A stretch of DNA of 64,000 bases from Clostridia bacterium (GCA_017409265.1 JAFQSY010000049.1:1-64000), one strand, 5' to 3'. Shown: positions 21,998 to 30,995, numbered from the stretch's first letter. Made by a program: numbers and translations. The notes: generated by a model from the sequence alone, not told the origin.

Positions 21998-23278
21998 ATG
22001 AATAAAAAACCCTTGAAAACAATTATTGTAGGCGGCGGTCATCGCAGTCTTACTTACGCTGCTCTTTCTGAAATTGAAAGTAACAAAATGGAAATAGTCG
22101 GCGTTGCCGACCCGAACGAAGTAAGGCGCAACTCTATTGCAGAAAGATTCGGTATTCCAAAAGAAAAATGCTTTTCAACAGCCGAAGAGCTTGCCGGTGT
22201 TCCGAAATTTGCGGATGCTGTTATCAACGGAACAATGGATCATATTCACGTTGAAACAACTATTCCGCTTTTAAAAGCAGGATATGACGTTCTTCTTGAA
22301 AAACCTTTTTCTGTTAATGAAAAAGAGGCTCGCAATCTTGTTGATGCCGCTGAAAAATACGGCAGAAAAGTCATGGTTTGCTTTGTATTACGCTATGCAC
22401 CATTTTACAAGAAGATTAAGGAACTCATTCTTTCGGGTGAAATCGGCGATATCATAAGCATTCAGACATGTGAATATGTCAGCTATCATCACATGTCAAC
22501 AAGCCACGTAAGAGGCAAATGGAACAATTCGGATAAATGCCACAGTTCAATGCTTCTGGCAAAATGCTGCCATGATATTGATATTATGATGTGGTTAATG
22601 AGCGAAACAAAACCTGCGCTCGTTTCAAGCTTTGGATGCAATAAACAATTCAGGATTGAAAATGCACCCGAAAAATCAGGAACAAAATGCCTTGTTGATT
22701 GCCCTCTTGTTGATGAATGCCTTTATTCAGCAAAGAGATTATATATTGATCATCCTGACAGATGGTCTTTCTATGTTTGGGATCGTCTTGAACATCTTGA
22801 AAATCCAACAATCGAAGACAAGGTTGAGCTTCTTAAAACAAGTCCTTACGGCATTTGCGCTTACAAATGCGATAACAATGTTGTTGACCATCAGACCGTA
22901 AGCGTTCTGTTTGAAAATGGAGCAACAGGAACACATAATATGGTTGGCGGAACAAGCAGCGGAACAAGAACGATTCATATAACGGGAACAAAAGGCGTTA
23001 TTAAGGGTGACTTTGAGAAAGCAACCTTTACGCTTTCCAAAATTGATCCTCGTCCCGGCTGTGAACACGAGGATACCGTTTTTGATTTAAAAATTGATAA
23101 TGACACCCATGGCGGCGGTGATCTTGACCTTGTAAGAGATTTTGTTGCATATGCAAGAGGAGAAAAGCCGTCAATTTCATGCACAAGCATTTCTGATTCT
23201 TTATCAGGTCATCTTGTTGTTTTTCTTGCTGATAAGTCCAGAGAAAACAGCGGTATTCCCGAAAAAGTTACATTTTAA
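21998..23278 (+). CDS. Gfo/Idh/MocA family oxidoreductase
   Basis: NAD(P)-dependent sugar dehydrogenase or glycosidase-like enzyme of 426 aa. Rossmann start TIIVGGGHRSLTYAALSEIE (GGGHRS in place of GxGxxG), DAVINGTMDHIHVETTIPLL, and the EKP motif YDVLLEKPFSVNEKEA (about residues 98-112). The middle (about residues 222-290) has several Cys (GTKCLVDCPLVDECLYSA, later YGICAYKCDNNVV) that are unusual for the family and could bind a metal. Ends NDTHGGGDLDLVRDFV, typical of the C-terminal domain. Coupled to the GPH symporter gene. No clear SD beyond the symporter's end, so translation may depend on it. Confidence 0.85.
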   Translation: MNKKPLKTIIVGGGHRSLTYAALSEIESNKMEIVGVADPNEVRRNSIAERFGIPKEKCFSTAEELAGVPKFADAVINGTMDHIHVETTIPLLKAGYDVLLEKPFSVNEKEARNLVDAAEKYGRKVMVCFVLRYAPFYKKIKELILSGEIGDIISIQTCEYVSYHHMSTSHVRGKWNNSDKCHSSMLLAKCCHDIDIMMWLMSETKPALVSSFGCNKQFRIENAPEKSGTKCLVDCPLVDECLYSAKRLYIDHPDRWSFYVWDRLEHLENPTIEDKVELLKTSPYGICAYKCDNNVVDHQTVSVLFENGATGTHNMVGGTSSGTRTIHITGTKGVIKGDFEKATFTLSKIDPRPGCEHEDTVFDLKIDNDTHGGGDLDLVRDFVAYARGEKPSISCTSISDSLSGHLVVFLADKSRENSGIPEKVTF

Positions 23279-23283
23279 AGTTT

Positions 23284-23322
23284 AAAAGACGCATTCTCGG
23301 TCATTCCGAAAATGCGTCTTTT
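23284..23322. terminator. Bidirectional terminator between converging sugar genes
   Basis: AAAAGACGCATT and CGG pair with CCG and AATGCGTCTTTT around a short loop, with A/T runs on both sides (TTTTTTTATTTT on plus, TTTTAAAC on minus). Confidence 0.8.
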
Positions 23323-23323
23323 T

Positions 23324-24589
23324 TTATTTTGTTTTGGCAAGCTTATCAATATCCGAAAGCTTTATTCTTTTTGAAACAACGTATGTTTTATATGTACCGT
23401 CTTTAAGCTTTTCGCCAAATGCACCGTAGGTTGAGGTTACGATTGTGTTATCGTCAAGAACAACATTTCCGCAGTAGCCTGTATCACCGTTTGCAGAAAG
23501 TTCAACAACAGTCTGCTTTTTAAGATAAGTATGGGCAAGCTTTATGCGATACTGACCTTCTCTGCCTTTTTTAAGATCTTCGTATGTTCCGACCCATGCA
23601 ACCCATCCTTCACTAAACCAGCAGGCAGAGCCTGAAAAATACTTCTCTTTTTTTGCCTTATCTCTTTCAATCGAACGGAAGGTAATGAAGAGTCTGCCAT
23701 CCTTTGTATAATCAGCTTTATGTCTTTCACCGTTAAGTGACGAAGGAACAAAAGCCGGCTTTGACCACGTTATGCCTTCGTCATTTGAAAAAGAAATAAC
23801 AGAGTTATAATTTTTATTATTGCATCTGCCGATAAGACAAAGCTCATCGCCTTTTCCTTCGTCTGAACGTACAACCTCAACCTCACACATGTTCGCATTC
23901 TTTTCAAAGCTTCGGTACTCTGCAAAATAAGGCTCGGGTTTGCTCCAGACTGCTTTTCCGTTTTCAAAGGAAAGAATTGTTTTATAATTTACAAATTTAG
24001 GGTCATGGAAAAATGCCATCCATTTATCAACAAACTTTCCGTTTTCTTTAAGTCTTGTCAAAGAAGCCATTGCAACAATAGTGGTAAAGTTGTAACCTTG
24101 TTTCTTAGTGTATACTGATTCGAATTCAGACCAGGTTTTACCTTCATCATCAGAAAGCGAGAAATTAAATCCGCCGATTGTTCCTTTACCGTCATGCCAA
24201 TCGGGATTTCCGGCAACAAGAAGAATTTTATCGGGCGTACCGTCAGAAAATTCCAAGCGGTAAACCGTAGGTGTTTCTCTTGAATTTTTCCATGATTCAG
24301 GCTGATTGCTGATATTTTTATTATAGGTAAGTCCGCCGTCAGTGCTTATTTTACCTCTGATTGCACCTTTACCGTGACCTGAAGGATAAACAGTCATAAT
24401 ACTTCCGTCTTTAAAGAGAATTGAATCGGGATGACCGAGATAATCCAGCTCGTTATCTACAGTCTGAAAATCATAAAGATATTCAAGCTCTTCAGGAATG
24501 TTAGACGGTTTCTCATCAAGTCTGATGCAAGGAATCGAATAATCCCCTGCTCCGTTTTTATACTTTCTTGAAAAAATATTTAACAGCAT
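23324..24589 (-). CDS. Sialidase-fold (BNR/Asp-box) protein
   Basis: A 421-aa six-bladed propeller protein. Three Asp boxes (SxDxGxTW type) are visible: STDGGLTYNK, SDDEGKTWSE and SNDEGITWSK. An Arg near the start of the propeller (KGAIRGKIS) and Arg later (RHKADYTKDGRLFITFRS) may form part of the Arg triad of sialidases, but full catalysis cannot be shown by eye. There is no signal peptide, so it is probably cytoplasmic. Its SD AAGGAG overlaps the last codons of the GH27 gene (4-nt gap), so the two are coupled. The product may hydrolyse a sialylated or related oligosaccharide taken up by the cell, or be a lyase-like relative. Confidence 0.78.
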   Translation of the reverse strand: MLLNIFSRKYKNGAGDYSIPCIRLDEKPSNIPEELEYLYDFQTVDNELDYLGHPDSILFKDGSIMTVYPSGHGKGAIRGKISTDGGLTYNKNISNQPESWKNSRETPTVYRLEFSDGTPDKILLVAGNPDWHDGKGTIGGFNFSLSDDEGKTWSEFESVYTKKQGYNFTTIVAMASLTRLKENGKFVDKWMAFFHDPKFVNYKTILSFENGKAVWSKPEPYFAEYRSFEKNANMCEVEVVRSDEGKGDELCLIGRCNNKNYNSVISFSNDEGITWSKPAFVPSSLNGERHKADYTKDGRLFITFRSIERDKAKKEKYFSGSACWFSEGWVAWVGTYEDLKKGREGQYRIKLAHTYLKKQTVVELSANGDTGYCGNVVLDDNTIVTSTYGAFGEKLKDGTYKTYVVSKRIKLSDIDKLAKTK

Positions 24590-24593
24590 TTCA

Positions 24594-26252
24594 TCAATTC
24601 TCCTTAACTCTGAAAACTCTTACTCCATGCGCGGGGACACCTGCACTTATCTTATCGGTTATTACAGTTTCTTTTCCGCTCCACAAGTCGCGCATTATAT
24701 ATTTATCGGAATATCCCGTTGCTATGAACGAACGGGAAATAATATCCTTAACAGATATCTCCATTCTTGACGGTGAGCTTGCTTTATTAAAGAAACAAAC
24801 GGCAAATTCATTGCCTTCAAGAGGTTTGACAAGAATATCTTCAGCACCGTTTGTGTTGATACGCCTGCATTGAATGCCAAGAGGATCCTGGTCGATTGCA
24901 ATAAGTTCTTTATTCGTAACTAATTTATAAGCAGGATTTTCGGTATCAACAGCTCCGTCTGCCTTAATAAATTTTCTAATATCATTTCCCAGAATAAGCG
25001 GAGCTGCCATCATACACCATAAAGTAAAATGGCTTTTATTTTCTTCAAAATCAAGCTGACCGTTTCCAACCTCAAGCATGTCTGGGTCATTCCATGAACC
25101 GGCACCCGCATATCTGTAAAGCAGAACATTAAATTCATAAATTCTAACAATGGATGCCCATACAGGTCTGATATCCGGCGTTGTTCTCCAAAGATTTCCT
25201 GCTTTTCTGCCCCATCTCCACGGAAAATTTCTTCCCCATTCGCAGATTGAAAAAACAATCGGCTTTTCTGGTTTGCCGCTTTTTTCTGCAAATTCTTTTG
25301 TTGCTCTTTTAAGCTGTGCACCCATATTTGTGTATTGAATTGCAGCACTATCCTGCCTTGAAGCAACGGGATTATAAATTTTAATCGAATTAATACCCTT
25401 TGAAAGCTTTATTTCAATTTGATGCCTTCCTTCGGGAGTAAATCCTCTTGAAGGAGGAAAAACGGTTTTATATGTATCAGAGCCGTTAACAATAATTTCT
25501 GCATATTTATTGCTGTTGCTCTTTTTATATACACAGAAAGTGAGGATATAGTTTCCGTCTTCGGGCACGTTTATATTCTTGAACTCACAAGTGCCTCCGT
25601 TACACGAAAGACCGTCAATGAATTTTCCGCTCGGAAGCGACGGCTCAACAACAATAACGGCTTCTCCGTTTAAGACAGCATCTCTTGCATAATAGATCGA
25701 TTCATCGGATGAACCTTTTTTTGATATGATAATCTTTTCAATTTTTGGAGCACGTGAAGGTATAGGAACATTATGACAGAAATCATATTTAAAATATTCT
25801 ATACCCCATTCTGCAAATGTATCGGCATCAATAGCCTCATGTCCTAGGCTTGCAGGCAAATCTTCGCATGTTAAAGTTCCGTTTGAGCTGTAAAGCCCAA
25901 GCTTTAATCCTAAATCATTAACTCTCTCTGCAAGATTTTTTATTCCGCTCGGAAAAGAAACAAAATCACTCTGAAGTCTGCCGTTCTCATCTCGCATTGA
26001 TGATTGCCAGCAATCGTCAATATTCAGATAAACATATCCGCAATCAGCAAGGCCGCTGTCTTTGAGTGCTTTTCCTGTTTCATAAATCAAATTTTCATTT
26101 ATCTTGTTCCTGAATGTGTTCCAGCTTGACCAACCCATAGGTGGAGTTAAAGCCGCACCGTTATCATATGATGCGTCAACGGGATATGTCAGCTTAACAG
26201 AATTAACAGCTTTTTTTGCAATTGACAATGCTGTTGAAATTATTTTTGACAT
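24594..26252 (-). CDS. GH27 alpha-galactosidase-like hydrolase with an inserted beta-sandwich domain
   Basis: Clan GH-D glycosidase, 552 aa from ATG at 26252 (SD AAAGGGTGAT); an in-frame start 24 bp upstream lacks an SD. Seen are LTPPMGWSSWNTF (residues 39-51), YVYLNIDDCWQ, and the nucleophile in IEYFKYDFC. Then about 150 residues (roughly 165-315) interrupt the barrel with a strand-rich module of CBM35/CBM6 type (NGGTCEFKNINVPEDGNYIL, PEGRHQIEIKLSKGINSI). The barrel resumes with VFSICEWGRNFPWRWG, and the acid/base Asp is in GAGSWNDPDMLEVGNG. Ends in a beta-sandwich. No signal peptide, so cytoplasmic. Substrate could be alpha-galactosides or alpha-N-acetylgalactosaminides. Confidence 0.88.
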   Translation of the reverse strand: MSKIISTALSIAKKAVNSVKLTYPVDASYDNGAALTPPMGWSSWNTFRNKINENLIYETGKALKDSGLADCGYVYLNIDDCWQSSMRDENGRLQSDFVSFPSGIKNLAERVNDLGLKLGLYSSNGTLTCEDLPASLGHEAIDADTFAEWGIEYFKYDFCHNVPIPSRAPKIEKIIISKKGSSDESIYYARDAVLNGEAVIVVEPSLPSGKFIDGLSCNGGTCEFKNINVPEDGNYILTFCVYKKSNSNKYAEIIVNGSDTYKTVFPPSRGFTPEGRHQIEIKLSKGINSIKIYNPVASRQDSAAIQYTNMGAQLKRATKEFAEKSGKPEKPIVFSICEWGRNFPWRWGRKAGNLWRTTPDIRPVWASIVRIYEFNVLLYRYAGAGSWNDPDMLEVGNGQLDFEENKSHFTLWCMMAAPLILGNDIRKFIKADGAVDTENPAYKLVTNKELIAIDQDPLGIQCRRINTNGAEDILVKPLEGNEFAVCFFNKASSPSRMEISVKDIISRSFIATGYSDKYIMRDLWSGKETVITDKISAGVPAHGVRVFRVKEN

Positions 26253-26268
26253 ACAATCACCCTTTCTG

Positions 26269-28218
26269 TTAATCAACAGGCTTGAGATTGGGAATATAAT
26301 AAGTGAAACCGTCAGTATAGTTATTAATAATAGAATCAGGATTTACTGTTTCCGTATTATAAACGGTTATTGTCTGAAGCTGATAAAGCGGCCATTCAAT
26401 TGCCTGCTCCATAATAAGAGTCATAAGCTGTGATGTCATACCTGATTTATCGGAAAATCCGACTGCAGAACGAATCCTTGAGGTCATATCATCAATTGAA
26501 GGATTATTAATTCCCGTTTTATTGCTTATTCCCAAGCTATTATAATAATTGTATTTGTCGCAAGTTGCTTCATCATATACCCTTTCAATCCACAAGTCTG
26601 ACTGTCCAGACAAAATTGCAGCATTGCATGTTGCTTCATCTGAAAGAACAATCTGAAGTTCAACACCGTTTTCTTTCAAAATTTCTTTATATGCTTCAAG
26701 AATTGAATATTCAAAATCAGTATCTGCTCCGCTGTAATATGATGTTACCGATTTAATGGGAGACTTATTAAGCTTACTGTAAAAAGTATACACACTGTCT
26801 GAATAAAAAACTTCGGTTATATCGGAAGGATATTCAGAAAAACGAATACTCATAGGTCTCATTATCCGAGTATAGTATGAACCGATTAACTGCTCTGCTT
26901 TATCAGTAGGATTACATATGCTCATCAAAGCCTTCCTTGCATCAAAATCCAAACTTCGCGTATTATAGAATACAGAAATATAATAATTACAGTTATTGAT
27001 AAAATATTGAACAGGCTTATCTTTTAATGCATTGATTTTTTCTGTATCAGCTACGGTTTTAATCACATCAACCTTTCCGGAAATAACACTTTCGACAGGG
27101 TCGTTTTCTTTATCCGCAAGGTCAATGAACTCAAGCTTATCAAATTCACATTCAGTGCCTTCGTAATATCCGTTGACAGACATTTTAACCTTTTCATCGG
27201 AGCTGTCAGTTATAACATAAGGACCGGAACCGACCGAAAAAGAAGTCATTTCCTTAACGGTTTGAGCTTTACCTTTCATATACTCTGCAGAATAAGCGCC
27301 CATAGGGATTATAAGCGCATTTATCTGTGAAACGGCATTTATATTTCGTGAATTAAAAAGAATTGAGCATGTGTAATCATTAATTTTTTTTATACCCGAA
27401 ATTTCATTTACATCTGTTCCGTCGGAATAATTCATCTTTAAATAATCGCTGTAAAGCTGTTCTCTGTACCATGATTCAGGGTTATAAGCCATCGGATTAC
27501 TTTCAGCTTCTGCCTTTGCAACTAGTTTTAACCATTTATCATCCGACGGATTTTCAGAAATTTCATCTATTTCATCATTATATCCGAGCTTTGATATATA
27601 TTCTTTCCACGTGATACCCGAAGGCGATTTTTCATCAATTCCGTTATATTTTCCCTCAAGCTTAGTTACAAAAAGATATTCCGAATAATCATCTGCGGTA
27701 ATAGTTGTCAAAGAATAATTTTCAGTAACATTTCTTTCAATTTCTGAAATTGAGTTTTTATAATCGGAATCGTCAAAATAATACTCTTTAAGACCAACTA
27801 TGTCATTTAAATACCAATCCTTATATGTGCCGTCATAGGTCGCATCAGAAATAAAATGATAATAGAATATTATATCATCAATGGTAATATGTGTTCCATC
27901 GGAAAAATACAAATTATCATCAATTGAAACAGTATATTTAACCCGGTTATCGCCGATAAATTCATATGAAATACTTCCGCAGCTGTTAATAAGCGAATTA
28001 TCATTGCCTTTAATTTGGATTGAACGAAACATCTGTGATATAACTTCAATATCTGCTTCTTCATCGGCGTAAAACGGGTTATAATTTCCGCTTAAATTTT
28101 CAACACCGATTTTTAATTCTGAACTTTTGATTGAAAAATTTTTTATGTTTTTACAGCCGGGTAAAACAGCAAAAATTAAACATATAAAAATTGCTGAAGC
28201 AGATTTAAATATTTTCAT
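26269..28218 (-). CDS. Family 5 extracellular solute-binding lipoprotein (OppA-like)
   Basis: A 649-aa SBP_bac_5 protein with lipobox LIFAVLPGC (Cys at about residue 22). The core starts LKIGVENLSGNYNPFYADEEADIEVISQMF, the usual opening of peptide/oligosaccharide-binding proteins, and contains the typical YTVSIDDNLYFSDGTHITIDDI. It is longer than most by about 100 residues because of an acidic insertion (about residues 130-240). It heads an operon with the GH27 and sialidase-like genes and has no permease or ATPase gene nearby, so it must use a transporter encoded elsewhere. An oligosaccharide ligand is plausible from the neighbours; the family also binds peptides. Confidence 0.88.
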   Translation of the reverse strand: MKIFKSASAIFICLIFAVLPGCKNIKNFSIKSSELKIGVENLSGNYNPFYADEEADIEVISQMFRSIQIKGNDNSLINSCGSISYEFIGDNRVKYTVSIDDNLYFSDGTHITIDDIIFYYHFISDATYDGTYKDWYLNDIVGLKEYYFDDSDYKNSISEIERNVTENYSLTTITADDYSEYLFVTKLEGKYNGIDEKSPSGITWKEYISKLGYNDEIDEISENPSDDKWLKLVAKAEAESNPMAYNPESWYREQLYSDYLKMNYSDGTDVNEISGIKKINDYTCSILFNSRNINAVSQINALIIPMGAYSAEYMKGKAQTVKEMTSFSVGSGPYVITDSSDEKVKMSVNGYYEGTECEFDKLEFIDLADKENDPVESVISGKVDVIKTVADTEKINALKDKPVQYFINNCNYYISVFYNTRSLDFDARKALMSICNPTDKAEQLIGSYYTRIMRPMSIRFSEYPSDITEVFYSDSVYTFYSKLNKSPIKSVTSYYSGADTDFEYSILEAYKEILKENGVELQIVLSDEATCNAAILSGQSDLWIERVYDEATCDKYNYYNSLGISNKTGINNPSIDDMTSRIRSAVGFSDKSGMTSQLMTLIMEQAIEWPLYQLQTITVYNTETVNPDSIINNYTDGFTYYIPNLKPVD

Positions 28219-28248
28219 GGCTGATACCTCTTAATAATTAATAATATA

Positions 28249-28277
28249 ATTTTACCATAATTTTAAGTAAGATACAA
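28249..28277 (-). promoter_or_regulatory. Promoter of the SBP-GH27-sialidase operon
   Basis: Minus strand TTGTAT (28272-28277), 17 nt, TAAAAT (28249-28254). Confidence 0.55.
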
Positions 28278-28290
28278 TATTATATTTTAT

Positions 28291-28322
28291 AAAAAAGCGG
28301 CATCTCCCGAAAGAGATACCGC
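28291..28322 (-). terminator. Terminator after the SDR gene
   Basis: Minus strand GCGGTATCTC/GAGATGCCGC (28313-28322 with 28297-28306, one G-U) followed by TTTTTTATAA. Confidence 0.85.
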
Positions 28323-28334
28323 ATATAATTAATA

Positions 28335-29882
28335 TCAGTTCTTATATTCCTTGAAATCCTTGTAGATTTCTTCGGTATAAACGTTGTTCTCACTCTTATC
28401 ATGAAGAGGATACCAAACCTGTGCAAAGAAGGGGTTAACCTTTGCTTCATCATCATATGCCCAACGGAACTTCTTCTGCTCTGCCTTTTCAAGAGTTGAG
28501 GGAAGCTCCTCGTTACACCAATGACCGCCGCGAAGAACAAGGTTTGGAGACATCATGAACTCATGGCCGTGTGCGCACTTCCAAAGAACCGGAGTATACA
28601 TATCAACAATTTCAGTTGCAAGGCATTCGCCGCCTCTGAATGCAGCAGCTTTCTGAAGGTCTTCAATAGTAAGCGAATCGAAATCCTTTGTTTCATCATA
28701 ACCATGGTCAAGAACGAGAGCCTTTTGGGGATCGTCGTTCGGACGGTAAACCTTAACCTTACTCCAATCGCTGCCGATAGCATTCCATTTTTCCATCGAA
28801 CCTACATAGGCGTTGATTCTGGGTGTAACATTATTTGCCTTCCACCAAAGAGTACCGTAAACAGGAGTCTGTGCAATTTTCTTCATGAAAGGTTTAACAA
28901 TAGGTGCAAAAGGCTTTGCAAGGAATGCAAGCTTATAGAACCATTCAACCTTATTCATCATGCTCTTGAAGTAATCTTCAACAGGGATGTTAGCTCTGAA
29001 ATGAAGATAATTTTCAAGAACCTCTGAATCAAGATACCACTGACCGTGGAAGTTACGAGTGATAAACCAGTCGGGATCAAAGAGTTTCTTGGGATCGCCG
29101 AGACCGAGACCGCACTTGCCGAGAAGAAGCTGCTCGAATTCCATATTTGTAATTCTGTACTGGGGACCTGAACCGATGTTATAGAATCTTCTCCAGAATT
29201 CTTCGGGAACATCATCACCGCATACATTAACAAGAAGGCGACCTGAATCTTCAACAGTTGCCCACTCAAGAACACCGTTGATAACAACGTGATACATAAT
29301 AGGCTCCATGTTCTTAAGAATTTCCGGATAAAGAATACCTGACTGACGGAGTGAAACCCAATGCTTAAGACCTGATTCTGCAAAAACAGCTTCAGCAAGA
29401 ACCTTACTTGTTGCATAGTGATCATAAACGCTGATTTTGATGGGGTCGCCGGTACGTGCCCAATGAATAGGATCATCTCTTTCACCTGTTTCGGCAACAG
29501 TACCGATATAAACAACCTTAATATCATCCGCGTTGGGCTGTGCCTTAACAGCAGCAACTATGTTCTTTGCAGCGCCGACATTTGTCTTGATTGTGTTGAT
29601 GGGATAATAGTCAGCAGAAGGAGAAACCATGCCGCCGACATGAAGAACATAATCCGAACCTGTTACACATTCAAGAACACTTTCGTACTTCTTAAGGTCA
29701 CCCCAAACAATTCTGACCGAAGGATCGTTCATATAAGGAGCAAACTGCTTTCTGTTTTTTTCGCTGTCGCGGAGAAGAACAACGATGTTAAACTGGTTTT
29801 TCTTCGCATAAAGCTGCTTAAAACCTTCCCAACCCATTGTGCCCGAAGCACCGGTAAGGAACACGGTCTTTTTCTGTGCCAT
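28335..29882 (-). CDS. Extended SDR (NAD-dependent epimerase/dehydratase) with a treble-clef-like C-terminal tail
   Basis: A 515-aa protein starting at ATG 29882 (SD TTGGAGG); an upstream in-frame start has no SD. The N-terminal 330 residues are an extended short-chain dehydrogenase: VFLTGASGTMGWEGFKQL (GxxGxxG), DYVLHVGGMVSP, and a YDHYATSKVLAEAVF motif with the catalytic Tyr and Lys (YxxxK). After a linker, the last about 100 residues carry ECLATEIVDMY and LWKCAHGHEFMMSPNLVLRG followed by GHWCNEE, which resembles the small zinc-binding treble-clef repeats of PF14311 but lacks the last Cys. The substrate is unknown. It has its own promoter and terminator, between the sugar operon and an aldolase gene. 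Confidence 0.8.
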   Translation of the reverse strand: MAQKKTVFLTGASGTMGWEGFKQLYAKKNQFNIVVLLRDSEKNRKQFAPYMNDPSVRIVWGDLKKYESVLECVTGSDYVLHVGGMVSPSADYYPINTIKTNVGAAKNIVAAVKAQPNADDIKVVYIGTVAETGERDDPIHWARTGDPIKISVYDHYATSKVLAEAVFAESGLKHWVSLRQSGILYPEILKNMEPIMYHVVINGVLEWATVEDSGRLLVNVCGDDVPEEFWRRFYNIGSGPQYRITNMEFEQLLLGKCGLGLGDPKKLFDPDWFITRNFHGQWYLDSEVLENYLHFRANIPVEDYFKSMMNKVEWFYKLAFLAKPFAPIVKPFMKKIAQTPVYGTLWWKANNVTPRINAYVGSMEKWNAIGSDWSKVKVYRPNDDPQKALVLDHGYDETKDFDSLTIEDLQKAAAFRGGECLATEIVDMYTPVLWKCAHGHEFMMSPNLVLRGGHWCNEELPSTLEKAEQKKFRWAYDDEAKVNPFFAQVWYPLHDKSENNVYTEEIYKDFKEYKN

Positions 29883-29930
29883 TTTGAATTCCTCCAAAAA
29901 GTTTATATTTTGACATAATGCTACCATTTA

Positions 29931-29959
29931 ATGTTATCATATTTAAAAATATAAATCAA
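29931..29959 (-). promoter_or_regulatory. Promoter of the SDR gene
   Basis: Minus strand TTGATT (29954-29959), 17 nt, TAACAT (29931-29936). Confidence 0.55.
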
Positions 29960-29998
29960 CATCTTTTTTAATTCGAAATGTATATTTTTGTAACGTAA

Positions 29999-30916
29999 TT
30001 ATAAGTTTAACATTTCTTTAAACAATTTTTCAACAATAAACATCTGATTGATTTCTTTTTGTCTGCCTTCAACGAATAACGATGCATCTTTTACCCTACA
30101 GTTATAGCCGATATCAACACCGCAAAGTCCAAGATGATATTTTGCATTAATAGGATACATCTGACATTCGGCAAGAGATGCAAACGCAAGGAACGCCTGT
30201 ACCTGCTCGGCTTTTTCAGGCTCGGTTTTATAATTTTTGCAAAGCCATGAATAAAGCTCAGGATGAAAATTACCCATTACACCCGAAAATCCTGCACATC
30301 CTGCTTTAAGAGATTCGAGCAGGGTTGCGGAATTTGCATTATAAATTTTGAGCCCGAGACCCTCTACTGCTTTGAGCTTTGCCCTGATTACATCAATTTG
30401 GCAACAAGTGTCCTTAAGGAATTTGAGTCTACCGTCAAGTGCACACTGCCTAAGAGTTTCAGGAGCCATCATACGCTTATAGGGATAGGGGCATTCATAA
30501 ATTCCGAGACCAATTTCGGGAATCGAAGAAACCATTTTTTCATAATTACGAAGGAATACGGAATCATCCTCATCCTGTTTTGCAAAACGGTTTGCAATAA
30601 ATACATATGCATCTATTCCCTCATTTATAAATGCATTTGCTTCATAAATCTGTCGGTCAAGATCATCTGCCGTATGACCTGAAGCAACAATGCTCATATC
30701 TGCTGGTTTATTTTTTATAATAAATTTAAGAAGTTCAAGTCTTTCTTCAAAACTGAGATAAAAAATCTCGCTCGATTGGCATATAGCAAAAACACCGTCA
30801 ACCTTGTTATTATACCACTCAAGAATTTTAAGCACACCGTCATAATCAATCTTGTTGTCATCGGTAAACGGGGTCACCATAGTTGGGTATACACCGTCAG
30901 GAATATTTTTTATCAT
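29999..30916 (-). CDS. DHDPS/N-acetylneuraminate lyase family aldolase
   Basis: A class I pyruvate-type aldolase or lyase of 305 aa (ATG at 30916; SD GGGGTGA). The family core is seen: GVYPTMVTPFTDDNKIDYDG, the loop ICQSSEIFYLSFEERLEL in place of GTTGE, the Tyr in LGIYECPYPYKR, and the Schiff-base Lys in LKFLKDTCCQ. The changed loops set it apart from the true dapA at 15650, so it does not make dipicolinate precursors. N-acetylneuraminate lyase or keto-deoxy sugar aldolase activity is possible given the sialidase-like gene 5 kb away. It is downstream of sigF and separated from it by a palindromic hairpin. Confidence 0.82.
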   Translation of the reverse strand: MIKNIPDGVYPTMVTPFTDDNKIDYDGVLKILEWYNNKVDGVFAICQSSEIFYLSFEERLELLKFIIKNKPADMSIVASGHTADDLDRQIYEANAFINEGIDAYVFIANRFAKQDEDDSVFLRNYEKMVSSIPEIGLGIYECPYPYKRMMAPETLRQCALDGRLKFLKDTCCQIDVIRAKLKAVEGLGLKIYNANSATLLESLKAGCAGFSGVMGNFHPELYSWLCKNYKTEPEKAEQVQAFLAFASLAECQMYPINAKYHLGLCGVDIGYNCRVKDASLFVEGRQKEINQMFIVEKLFKEMLNL

Positions 30917-30941
30917 TTGAATCACCCCAATAAAAATAATG

Positions 30942-30961
30942 AGCGGCAGATATCTGCCGCT
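30942..30961 (-). terminator. Hairpin between sigF and the aldolase gene
   Basis: A perfect 20-bp palindrome AGCGGCAGATATCTGCCGCT, followed on the minus strand by CATTATTTTTATT. It can fold into a stem with a small loop as the spoIIA operon terminator. Confidence 0.65.
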
Positions 30962-30995
30962 TATAGTTTAATATTATTATAATATTTTGTCAATG

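Noticed and set aside
28521-29027. 168-codon plus-strand frame opposite the SDR gene
   Set aside because: Shadow frame of a well-supported gene; no SD and biased composition.
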